A stretch of 64,000 nt of DNA, from NCBI RefSeq assembly GCF_000380965.1, contig NZ_KB905566.1:1-64000 (forward strand). The letters are read 5' to 3'. The notes below the pieces were generated by a model, which was given only the letters and a program-made list of their open reading frames with translations, did no database searches and had not been told where the DNA came from. Within the stretch, counting starts at the first letter, position 1; each line of letters starts with the position of its first letter. A program made the translations under genes and the position numbers. Positions 54,394 through 62,009 of the stretch are shown here, one piece after another. This DNA comes from Paenibacillus ginsengihumi DSM 21568 (GTDB lineage Bacteria; Bacillota; Bacilli; Paenibacillales; NBRC-103111).

Positions 54394-55155
54394 TTACAGC
54401 AGCATGCTTCCTCCGTCGATGCGTATGGAGGCTCCGTTCAGGAACGCTGCTTCCTCGGAGGCGATATAGCAGACCAGATGGCCGATATCGTAGGGGCGGC
54501 CGGTGCGTCCGAGCGGGAACTTGGCGATGAGCGCCGGGTTGTTCGCCAGCTCTTCGTCCTCGGGCACGAGCGGCCAGCGCGCGGTGACGGCTCCCGGCTC
54601 GATGGCGTTGACCGTAATGCCCCAGCGGCCGAGCTCGATCGCGCTTTCGCGGACGAGCATTTTGACGCCGCCCTTGCTCATGGAGTACACGGGATCGAAG
54701 TCCGTCGGCCGCTTCCCGTGGACGGAGCCCATGCATACGATGCGGCCGAAGCATCTGCTTTTCATATATGGGACGACCGCCTGGATGCACTGCCAATATC
54801 CTTTCAGGTTGACGTTCATCTCGCGGTCGAACGTATCGCCGTCATGCTGAAACAGCGTATAGTTGAGCTGCACGGCCGCATTGTTGACGAGAATGTCGAT
54901 GCCGCCGAAGCGTTCGGCGACCTTGCTTGCCATGCGGTCGATCTCGCGCTTGTCGGAGACGTCGGCCGGGACGAGCAGCGCTTCGCCGCCGGCCTCGCCG
55001 ATGCGCGCCGCCGTATCCAGCGCTCCTTCGTCGCTGTCGCCCGAACGATAATTCACGGCCACCTTCGCCCCGCGCCTGGCCAGCTCGACGGCCGCTCCTT
55101 TGCCGATGCCGGTGCCCGCGCCGGTCACCAGGGCGACTTTTCCGGCGAGACTCAC
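54394..55155 (-). CDS. Short-chain dehydrogenase, probable sugar dehydrogenase
   Basis: The protein has about 253 residues from the GTG at 55155, which has AAGGAGG eight bases upstream; another GTG at 55164 overlaps that site. A classical SDR: cofactor motif VALVTGAGTGIGKGAAVELA, NNAAVQLNYT, and catalytic Tyr-x-x-x-Lys in DPVYSMSKGGVKML. It is likely to oxidise an aldose or a sugar acid with NAD(P). It lies 64 bases from the enolase-superfamily gene in the same operon and next to a divergent second SDR. Confidence 0.85.
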   Translation of the reverse strand: MSLAGKVALVTGAGTGIGKGAAVELARRGAKVAVNYRSGDSDEGALDTAARIGEAGGEALLVPADVSDKREIDRMASKVAERFGGIDILVNNAAVQLNYTLFQHDGDTFDREMNVNLKGYWQCIQAVVPYMKSRCFGRIVCMGSVHGKRPTDFDPVYSMSKGGVKMLVRESAIELGRWGITVNAIEPGAVTARWPLVPEDEELANNPALIAKFPLGRTGRPYDIGHLVCYIASEEAAFLNGASIRIDGGSMLL

Positions 55156-55168
55156 TCTGCTCACCTCC

Positions 55169-55957
55169 TTACGTTTTCTGCGGCTTTTTCATCTTATGGT
55201 TCATATAATGCAGGACAAAGCCACCGTCCACCCGAAGCTCCGCCCCGTTGATGTAGCGGGACTGGTCGGAGGCCAGAAACAGCACGGCATCGGCCAAGTC
55301 GTCGAACGTGCCCAGCACGGCATTCGGCACTTTGTAATGGTAATCGTCATACAGCGTGGAAATGGCGCTGGCGAACGTCGCGTCGTCGCCCTCGACCGGG
55401 CCCATCTCGATCGTGTTGACGTTGACGCCGCTGCGGCCGAGCTCGAGCGCTGCCTCGCGGGCGAGCATTTTGACCGCACTGCGGGAGACGCTGTAGGCGA
55501 AGGAAGAGCCGGTCGGCTTTTCCGCATGAATGGAGCTGACAAAAATGATGGTGCCCGACTGTCTCGCCGCCATCCGCCGGCCGGCCGCCTGCGTGCAGAT
55601 GAAGGCGGATTTGGCGTTCGCGTGCAGCACGTCCAGAAACGGCTCCTCGCGGCCTTCCGCTACGCTGAGGGGGACGACCTTGTTGTTGTTGTGAATGAGC
55701 ACATCGACACTGCCGACAGATTCGGCGGCCTCATCCAGCAGGCCGTCGACTTCCGCGCTTCGGCACAGATCGACGCAGGCTACGGCCGTTTTGGCTCCTA
55801 CGCTGCGGCAATAAGCGAGCTCGTCTCGAAGCGCATCCCCGCCGGAGACGCTGTTCAGAATGAAGCGGGCCCCTTCGCCTGCCAAGCGGCGAATGAGCGT
55901 TTTTCCGGCAGGGCTGTCCGCATCGGTAATCCACACAACTTTTCCGCTCAATCTCAA
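55169..55957 (-). CDS. Divergent short-chain dehydrogenase with altered active site
   Basis: The protein has about 262 residues from the TTG at 55957, which has AAAGGAGG upstream; an earlier ATG at 56002 is within the leader. It has the SDR fold, but the cofactor glycine motif is degraded (VVWITDADSPAGKTLIRRLA instead of TGxxxGxG) and the catalytic Tyr-x-x-x-Lys reads YSVSR, with Arg in place of Lys. NNNKVVPLS replaces NNAG. It may have weak or no dehydrogenase activity, or act with its neighbour. It lies between the normal SDR and the uxuA-like gene. Confidence 0.75.
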   Translation of the reverse strand: MRLSGKVVWITDADSPAGKTLIRRLAGEGARFILNSVSGGDALRDELAYCRSVGAKTAVACVDLCRSAEVDGLLDEAAESVGSVDVLIHNNNKVVPLSVAEGREEPFLDVLHANAKSAFICTQAAGRRMAARQSGTIIFVSSIHAEKPTGSSFAYSVSRSAVKMLAREAALELGRSGVNVNTIEMGPVEGDDATFASAISTLYDDYHYKVPNAVLGTFDDLADAVLFLASDQSRYINGAELRVDGGFVLHYMNHKMKKPQKT

Positions 55958-56075
55958 GTAGGAAAGCCTCCTTTCGCTTCGCAAGCATAGCGCGTTCGGC
56001 ATTTATCCTTACTATACCTGGGAGAAGGGCTCCGGCACGATGCCGCAAATTTACGATTTTGTTTCCTGTTTTTCG

Positions 56076-57038
56076 TCAGCGGTATGCCGCCTCCATGAGG
56101 CCTTTGATATAACCGACGCCGAACAGGCGGCCGAGCGTCTCGTAACCGGGATGCTCGTTGGACTCGCCTTCCATCGTCGGCACGTGATCCGGTCGGGCCG
56201 GCCCGTCAAAGCCGAATTCGGCGTAGGCCTTCATCGCTTCGTACATATCCGTCTTGCCGTCGTCATGGAACGTCTCCTCAAATTTCTCGGCAGTGCCGCG
56301 CACATCCCGGAAATGGACGAAGAACAGCTTGTTCTGCTTCGCGAAGCGGCGAATCGTCGCCGGAATGTCGTCGCCGGCGGCGGCCAGCGTCCCTTGGCAG
56401 AGCGTGATCCCGCTGTATTCGCTGGGCACCAGGTCGATCGCCCGCTGCAGGGCGTCCGCGCTCGTCAAAATGCGGGAAACGCCGCGGATCGGCGATACCG
56501 GCGGATCGTCGGGATGCAGGGCGAGCCTCACCTTCGCTTCTTCGGCTACGGGGACGATGGCCCGCAAGTAATACTCGAGATTGTCCCACAGCTCTTCTTC
56601 GCTGATCGGCGCGTTGTCCGTGCAAGGGGCGTCCTTCATCAAGGAATGATCGTAGCTCGAGACGAGCGCGCCGCCGCGCGTCAGCGTCGTCGTGGAGGTG
56701 CGGAACCAGTTGAATTCGGCCATAAAATCGTAGCACCAGACCGGAATGCCGACTTTGCCCATGTTCCGGATCAGCTCCTGGATGACGGCGATCTCCTCGT
56801 CGCGTCCAGGCAAACCGAGCTTGATCCGGTTGGCTGGCGGGCGCGATTCGATGACCTCCACGGTCAGGCCGGCGTTTTCGAACCGCTGCTTCATCAGCAG
56901 CAAGCTTACGAAATCCCACGGCTTATGGCCGCTTTCCTCCCTGGGCAAGCCGGCAACGGCGTAATCGACGCCCATCTGCTTGGCCAGCGCCCACAGCCGC
57001 GTCCTGTGCGTCCCCAGCATTTCCGCCAGTTTCATCAT
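56076..57038 (-). CDS. uxuA: Mannonate dehydratase (UxuA) homologue, short form
   Basis: This 320-residue TIM-barrel protein starts at the ATG at 57038, seven bases after GGGGAGG. It carries UxuA motifs: VWCYDFMAEFNWFRT, LALHPDDPPVSPIRG, GITLCQGTLAA, FFVHFRDVRG and the C-terminal metal region RPDHVPTMEG. It is somewhat shorter than the roughly 350-390 residues usual for UxuA. The reaction is dehydration of D-mannonate or a related aldonate to a 2-keto-3-deoxy acid. It leads the minus-strand operon, divergent from the IclR regulator. Confidence 0.82.
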   Translation of the reverse strand: MMKLAEMLGTHRTRLWALAKQMGVDYAVAGLPREESGHKPWDFVSLLLMKQRFENAGLTVEVIESRPPANRIKLGLPGRDEEIAVIQELIRNMGKVGIPVWCYDFMAEFNWFRTSTTTLTRGGALVSSYDHSLMKDAPCTDNAPISEEELWDNLEYYLRAIVPVAEEAKVRLALHPDDPPVSPIRGVSRILTSADALQRAIDLVPSEYSGITLCQGTLAAAGDDIPATIRRFAKQNKLFFVHFRDVRGTAEKFEETFHDDGKTDMYEAMKAYAEFGFDGPARPDHVPTMEGESNEHPGYETLGRLFGVGYIKGLMEAAYR

Positions 57039-57266
57039 GTCGCATCCTCCCCGCGAATTGATGGATTGGGCAAAATCTTTCCCGGTCCTGCCTTCCCGGC
57101 CGTTGACGCCGGTCGGCCTCTTGCTTCACACCTCTAATGTTACGCTTCTGCTCGCGGATGGCGATGCGGAAAATTTATGAAATGGTTTGATTTTTTTCGT
57201 TCCGAAAGGATTGAAACGCAGGAAGTTACTGGGTATAATGAGGGGGAGATGATAATATAAACTATT

Positions 57267-57283
57267 GTTTTATAATATCAAAC
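57267..57283. promoter_or_regulatory. IclR-type operator between uxuA and iclR
   Basis: GTTTTATAATATCAAAC is a near-perfect palindrome, 43 bases before the iclR start and in the divergent gap. It differs at a single base from the perfect palindrome at 59279-59295. The shared site is most simply explained as the binding site of the IclR protein encoded next to it. Confidence 0.7.
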
Positions 57284-57325
57284 AAGACATCATTGCGTTT
57301 GCTCGCTGCTAGGAGAAATCGAACG

Positions 57326-58084
57326 ATGCCAATCATCCAATCGCTGGACCGGGCTTTGAAAATTTTGGACTTATTCGACGAATACACGACAGAGCTGAAA
57401 ATTACCGAAATCAGCGCCAGGATGGAGCTTCACAAGAGCACCGTGCACTCGCTGCTGAGAACATTGCAACTGCACGGCTACATCGCCCAGGACGAGGAGA
57501 CGGGCAAATACCGGCTCGGCCTCAAGCTGCTGGAGAAGGGGCAACTGCTGCTTAAGAGGATGGATATCCGCGACGTCGCGCGCAAGCATCTCGTCTCGCT
57601 GTCGGCCCGAACCGGGCAAACGGTCCATCTGGTCATCCTCGACGGCAAGGAAGGCGTATATATTGACAAGGTGGAGGGGGAAAAGGCGGCTATCCGCTAC
57701 TCCCGCATCGGCCGCAGAGTGCCGCTGCACAGCAGCGCGGTGGGCAAGGCGCTGCTGGCTTTCCGCAGGCCGGAGGAGATCGAGGCCATTCTCAAGGACT
57801 ATACGTTCGTCGTGCAGACGCCGGCGACGATCCGCGACAAGGCTGCGCTGCTGGCAGAGCTGGAACGGGTGCGGCGGCAGGGCTACGCCGTCGACGCCCA
57901 GGAGAACGAGCCGGGCGTCCGCTGCGGAGCGGTGCCGGTGCGCAATCACGCCGGCGCGGTCGCGGCAGCGATCAGCGTCTCGACGATGAGCTCGGCCGTG
58001 GATGACATCTTGTTCCTGGAATATATCGCCCAGTTGCAGCAGGAAGGGGAGGCGGTGTCGCGCCTGCTTGGTTACCGGCCTTAA
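57326..58084 (+). CDS. IclR/KdgR-family transcriptional regulator
   Basis: The protein has about 252 residues from the ATG at 57326, with TAGGAG upstream. An N-terminal winged helix (SLDRALKILDLFDEY, ITEISARMELHKSTVHSLLR) precedes the IclR ligand domain (GKEGVYIDKVEGE, GRRVPLHSSAVGKALLAF, GVRCGAVPVRNHAGAVAAAI). KdgR-type members respond to 2-keto-3-deoxy sugar acids, the products of the dehydratases encoded on both sides. It probably controls both the minus-strand operon and the 59.3-64 kb genes through the palindromes at 57267 and 59279. Confidence 0.88.
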   Translation: MPIIQSLDRALKILDLFDEYTTELKITEISARMELHKSTVHSLLRTLQLHGYIAQDEETGKYRLGLKLLEKGQLLLKRMDIRDVARKHLVSLSARTGQTVHLVILDGKEGVYIDKVEGEKAAIRYSRIGRRVPLHSSAVGKALLAFRRPEEIEAILKDYTFVVQTPATIRDKAALLAELERVRRQGYAVDAQENEPGVRCGAVPVRNHAGAVAAAISVSTMSSAVDDILFLEYIAQLQQEGEAVSRLLGYRP

Positions 58085-58199
58085 GCTTTGCCGGCAAGAG
58101 CGGCTTCTTCTCGGGCGCATCTTGAGAATTCGTCGGCGGATCAATTCGCCGCCGAATTTTCAGCAGGCCGAAGGGGGCGGCCGATGCGGCGGCATTCGT

Positions 58200-58735
58200 C
58201 CGCTGCAGCTGTAGGCGTCCAGCGCGAATAGGGCCGGGCCTGGGGCCAGGCTGGGTCCCTGGGTCCCTGGGGTCCAGGCTGGGTCCCTGGGGTCCGTGAC
58301 CCGGGGCCTCGTGACCCAGTGCCCCAAGCCGTCGGGCCCTTTCGAGCCGATGCTGCGTGCGCCGTACGAGCCGCACCGCGGGCTCGCGCACGAGCGGCCT
58401 CTGCGTGCTCACGTTCGAGTTGAACCAGCGGATTCTCGTTCGAGCCGCCCCTGTGTGCTGCCGTACGGGCTGATCTCACGGGCTGCTTGCTATACGGGCC
58501 GTCCTCGTGAGCTGCCGTACGAGCCGCCCCGCGGGCTCGCGCACGAGCGGCCCTCCCGCATGCTGCCGTACAGGCCGCCCCCGCGGGTTCCCGTACGAGG
58601 CTGCCCCGCGGATTCTCGATAGGGCTGCCAATCGATCTGTTCCCGCGAGTGCCCGTACGAGCCAACCTGCGTGCTGGCAATCGAGCTCCCCCCGCGGGTT
58701 TTCGTACGAGCCAACTTGCCCGGGGCTATTTTCAA
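58200..58735. repeat. GC-rich degenerate repeat region containing CGTACGAGCC units
   Basis: There is no supported gene. From about 58205 a short GGGTCCCTGGGGTCC-type tandem repeat runs to about 58315. It gives way to many copies of a roughly 20-40 base degenerate unit built from CGTACGAGCC, CGCGGG and CTCGCGCACGAGCGGCC. One segment (GCGGGCTCGCGCACGAGCGG) is repeated exactly near 58380 and 58530. Open frames through it are Arg/Pro-rich and unconvincing. It begins about 120 bases after the iclR stop. Confidence 0.75.
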
Positions 58736-58746
58736 GAGTGCTAGCA

Positions 58747-58883
58747 AATGTTGTATTTTGTACAACAAAAACGGGGCAATAACCCTCATTTGCGGCTCAA
58801 AGTTGTAGAAAGTGCAACATTTTCGACGATATTTCATGGTTTGGAGCCAATCTCGCCCAAATTGTTGCACAAAATACAACATT
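58747..58883. repeat. Inverted repeat pair with TGTTGTATTTTGT arms
   Basis: AATGTTGTATTTTGTACAAC (about 58747-58766) has its inverted counterpart GTTGCACAAAATACAACATT (about 58864-58883), about 19 of 20 bases complementary. A third, related copy, GTTGTAGAAAGTGCAAC, lies between. The whole could fold as one large stem with an inner hairpin. It looks like a dispersed intergenic palindromic element rather than a terminator. Confidence 0.65.
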
Positions 58884-59002
58884 CCCCTTCCTCTAGCACG
58901 AAGGATACGAAAAATGTTGAATTTTTTGCAGGATTTGTTGCCTCATGTGCCTGGGGGTACCCGGATGCGCCCGGAGAGGGGCAGTGCTATTGCGGATTCG
59001 CC

Positions 59003-59180
59003 TACTGACGCAGAGTTTGAACACTGACATGGAGTCCGAACGTTAATGCAGAGTACGCCCGCTGCCGCAGGGCCGAACGTCAAAGCGAGTTTGAACGCTG
59101 GCGCAAAGTTCGCCCGCTCCCGAGCGCTGATGCAAAGTACGCCCGCTGCCGCAAGGTCCGAACGCTACGCAGAGTTCGGG
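59003..59180. repeat. Degenerate tandem repeat with CGCCCGCTGCCGCA units
   Basis: Units of roughly 25-45 bases share GAACGCTGACGCAGAGT and CGCCCGCTGCCGCA (for example AGTACGCCCGCTGCCGCA near 59050 and near 59137). No coding frame is credible. This is the third different repeat type in the gene-free 58085-59278 stretch. Confidence 0.6.
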
Positions 59181-59278
59181 GAAGCCGCCGATTAAGTAGC
59201 CCCTGTCGCCGCAAAGTATAGATTGGCACGATCAAGGACCTTGACCGAGGGCCGGCTTTACCCAAATTACAGAACAAA

Positions 59279-59295
59279 GTTTTATAATATAAAAC
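59279..59295. promoter_or_regulatory. Perfect 17-bp palindrome, IclR-type operator
   Basis: GTTTTATAATATAAAAC is a perfect palindrome about a central A, 25 bases before the FAH-family start, and it matches the site at 57267-57283 at 16 of 17 positions. The AT-rich centre may also contain the -10 region. Confidence 0.75.
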
Positions 59296-59320
59296 GAATG
59301 GCATAAGGAGTGAACGCACG

Positions 59321-60202
59321 ATGAACATTGTCCGTTATTTGGAGACGCCCGCTTCGCCGCGTCTCGGTGCGGTTGCCGGCGACGGCAAAGTGTATGCGCT
59401 TCCGCATAGCGACTATATCGCTTTGATCAAGGACGCGGACGCGCAGGGCGTATCGCCGCTCGCGCTCGTCCGCTCGCTCGTCGCCGGCCGGACGCCGGTC
59501 GCCGCCGCACCGGAGGAGCTGACGCTGCTGGTGCCGATCGAGGCGCCGGAAGTATGGGCGGCCGGGGTCACCTACGAGCGCAGCCGCGAGGCGCGAAACT
59601 ACGAGGCGACCGGCGGCCGGATGGATGCGTCCACCTTTTACGACAAGGTGTACGACGCGGAGCGGCCGGAGCTGTTCTTCAAATCGACGGCTGCCCGCAC
59701 AGTCGGGCCGGGCGGCGAGGTGCAGCTGCGCAGCGATTCGCAGTGGCAGGTGCCGGAGCCCGAGCTGGGGCTCGTGCTCGACGGGCAGGGGCGAATCGTC
59801 GGCTACACGATCGGCAACGATATGAGCTGCCGGGATATCGAGGGGGAGAACCCGCTCTATTTGCCGCAAGCCAAGGTGTGGAGGCGCTCCTGCTCCATCG
59901 GGCCGGCGATCCGGCTCGCCGAGGCGGTAGCCGATCCGTACAGCCTCCGCATCGTCTGCCGCATTTTCCGCGGCGGCAGTCAAGTGTTCGAAGGAACGGC
60001 CAGCACGGGGCAGCTGAAGCGCAGGCTGGAGGAGCTGGTGTCTTATTTGCTCCGCGACAACGACATTGCCGAGGGCACCGTGCTGCTGACCGGCACGTGC
60101 ATCGTGCCGCCTGACGACTTTACGCTGGCCGGCGGGGATCGTATCGAGATCGAAATCGAAGGAATCGGCAGGCTGACGAACCCGGTCCGAAGCGCCGGAT
60201 AA
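59321..60202 (+). CDS. FAH-family protein, probable 2-keto-3-deoxy-pentonate dehydratase
   Basis: The protein is 293 residues long and begins after ATAAGGAG. The C-terminal FAH fold is recognisable: LFFKSTAARTVGPGGEV, VPEPELGLVLDGQGRIVGYT with metal-binding glutamates, IGNDMSCRDIEGENPLYLPQ and GGDRIEIEIEGIGRLTNPV. Members of this size in oxidative pentose pathways dehydrate 2-keto-3-deoxy-xylonate or -arabonate to 2-ketoglutarate semialdehyde. The aldehyde dehydrogenase and xylonate-type dehydratase that follow fit exactly that route. Other FAH activities (diketo-acid hydrolase) cannot be excluded. Confidence 0.75.
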   Translation: MNIVRYLETPASPRLGAVAGDGKVYALPHSDYIALIKDADAQGVSPLALVRSLVAGRTPVAAAPEELTLLVPIEAPEVWAAGVTYERSREARNYEATGGRMDASTFYDKVYDAERPELFFKSTAARTVGPGGEVQLRSDSQWQVPEPELGLVLDGQGRIVGYTIGNDMSCRDIEGENPLYLPQAKVWRRSCSIGPAIRLAEAVADPYSLRIVCRIFRGGSQVFEGTASTGQLKRRLEELVSYLLRDNDIAEGTVLLTGTCIVPPDDFTLAGGDRIEIEIEGIGRLTNPVRSAG

Positions 60203-60363
60203 GTCCGCATGAGGCAGGCGAACAGCGCGATATTGGCTCAGCATGGCAAGCTAAGCTGGGCGCGCCTATGGCGAACGATCCTTCCCGTTAACGATCGTCC
60301 CCTGCGCTGCTAAAAATGCATCGAAGGAGTTTGCCAAACGAGCAGGATGGATGTACGCCGACA

Positions 60364-60375
60364 GTAAGCGCTTAC
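60364..60375 (+). promoter_or_regulatory. cre-like (CcpA) palindrome before the aldehyde dehydrogenase gene
   Basis: GTAAGCGCTTAC is a perfect palindrome with the cre core, 153 bases before the aldehyde dehydrogenase start. The 60203-60527 gap otherwise contains an AT-rich leader and a tandem 17-base repeat just before the ribosome site; no gene is seen. Confidence 0.6.
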
Positions 60376-60479
60376 CGAAAGCCTGGCGTTATTTTCGCAT
60401 CATTTCGCATTTATCTGCTAAATAACAACTTCTAATAACATTAGAATCTTCTTTCTAAAATAACATAACATTTTTCATC

Positions 60480-60513
60480 TAACACATCTCATCCGATAAC
60501 ACATATCATCCGA
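60480..60513 (+). repeat. Tandem 17-bp direct repeat next to the ribosome site
   Basis: TAACACATCTCATCCGA (60480-60496) is followed directly by TAACACATATCATCCGA (60497-60513), 16 of 17 bases identical, and then by AAGGGG, the ribosome site of the aldehyde dehydrogenase gene. It may be a duplicated operator or leader element. Confidence 0.7.
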
Positions 60514-60527
60514 AAGGGGAAATTCAC

Positions 60528-61994
60528 ATGAGCGCATTTGCGGGAGGACAGACGTATTTGAACTATATTAACGGAGAGTGGACGGCGGCGGCCGCAGGCA
60601 AAACGGTGCCCAGCATCAATCCGGCCCGGCCGCACGAAGTGGTCGGCTACGTGCCGGCGTCGGACCGCAGCGATCTGGACCGCGCCGTAGCGGCGGCCAA
60701 GGCGGCGCTTCGCCCCTGGCGCAAGCTGTCGGGAGCGGCGCGGGGAGACATCTTGTTCAAAGCCGCTGCGGCGCTGGAGCGGAGGGCGGACGAGATCGCC
60801 GAGACGATGACCCGCGAGATGGGCAAAACGCTGCCGGAGGCGAAGGGCGAAACTTTGCGCGGCGTCGCTATCCTGCGGTACTACGCGGGGGAAGGCATGA
60901 GGCGGATCGGCGACGTCATCCCGTCCACCGACAGCGAGGCGCTCATGTTTACCACGCGCGTGCCGCTCGGCGTCGTCGGCGTCATCGCGCCGTGGAATTT
61001 TCCCGTGGCGATTCCGATCTGGAAGATTGCTCCGGCGCTTGTTTACGGCAATACCGTCGTGCTCAAGCCGGCCCAGGAAACGGCCGTGACGGCCGTCAAG
61101 GTGGTCGAATGCCTGGCCGAAGCGGGCATTCCTGCCGGCGTGCTGAACCTCGTCTGCGGCAGCGGCTCCGTCATCGGCCAGGGGCTGGCCGAGCATCCCG
61201 ACGTGAACGGCATCACCTTCACCGGCTCGAACCAGGTCGGGAAGCGGGTCGGCCAGGCAGCCTTGGCCCGCGGCGCGAAGTACCAGCTGGAGATGGGCGG
61301 GAAAAACCCGATCATCATCGCGGCGGACGCCGACCTGGACCAGGCGGTCGAGGCGACGATCAGCGGCGGTCTCCGCTCGACTGGCCAAAAATGCACAGCG
61401 ACCAGCCGCGTGATTGTGATGAGGGACGTATACGAACCGTTCAAGGCCAAGCTGCTGGACACAATCGCGTCGATCCAAGTGGGCGACGGTCTCGATCCGG
61501 ACGTCTGGATGGGCCCCTGCGCGAACAAGCAGCAGCTCGATACGGTGCTCGGTTACATTCAGAAAGGGCTGAGCGAAGGCGCCGCGCTGCTTGCCGGCGG
61601 GGGGCGTCCGTCCGATCCGGCGCTGGCGGAAGGCTTTTACGTGCAGCCGACGGTTTTCGACAACGTCTCGCCCGGCATGGCGATCGCCCGGGAAGAAATT
61701 TTCGGTCCGGTGCTTGCGCTCATTCCCGTCGATACGCTGGAAGAGGCGATCGCGACCGCCAACGACAGCGAATTCGGGCTCAGCGCCTCCGTGTATACGC
61801 GGGATATCGGCGCGGTTTTGGCCTTCATCCAGGAAATGGATGCCGGACTCGTCCGGATCAATGCCGAGACGGCCGGCGTTGAGCTTCAGGCGCCGTTCGG
61901 CGGGATGAAGCAGTCCAGCTCCCATTCCCGGGAGCAGGGGCAGGCGGCGATCGAGTTTTTCACTTCGGTAAAAACGGTTTTCGTCAAGTCGTAA
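60528..61994 (+). CDS. Aldehyde dehydrogenase, probable 2-ketoglutarate semialdehyde dehydrogenase
   Basis: The 488-residue NAD(P)-dependent dehydrogenase begins after AAAGGGG. It shows [20 protein letters not shown], the cofactor motif [12 protein letters not shown], the catalytic glutamate in [10 protein letters not shown] and the catalytic cysteine in [10 protein letters not shown], all intact. The size and closeness to succinate/ketoglutarate semialdehyde dehydrogenases, together with its neighbours (FAH-type dehydratase before, xylonate dehydratase after), suggest it forms 2-ketoglutarate, the end product of the Weimberg pathway. Confidence 0.82.
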   Translation: MSAFAGGQTYLNYINGEWTAAAAGKTVPSINPARPHEVVGYVPASDRSDLDRAVAAAKAALRPWRKLSGAARGDILFKAAAALERRADEIAETMTREMGKTLPEAKGETLRGVAILRYYAGEGMRRIGDVIPSTDSEALMFTTRVPLGVVGVIAPWNFPVAIPIWKIAPALVYGNTVVLKPAQETAVTAVKVVECLAEAGIPAGVLNLVCGSGSVIGQGLAEHPDVNGITFTGSNQVGKRVGQAALARGAKYQLEMGGKNPIIIAADADLDQAVEATISGGLRSTGQKCTATSRVIVMRDVYEPFKAKLLDTIASIQVGDGLDPDVWMGPCANKQQLDTVLGYIQKGLSEGAALLAGGGRPSDPALAEGFYVQPTVFDNVSPGMAIAREEIFGPVLALIPVDTLEEAIATANDSEFGLSASVYTRDIGAVLAFIQEMDAGLVRINAETAGVELQAPFGGMKQSSSHSREQGQAAIEFFTSVKTVFVKS

Positions 61995-62009
61995 CCGCGG
62001 GAGGACGCT

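Noticed and set aside
58200-59200. CRISPR array
   Set aside because: Repeat units are degenerate, of unequal length and without regular unique spacers, and no cas genes are present.
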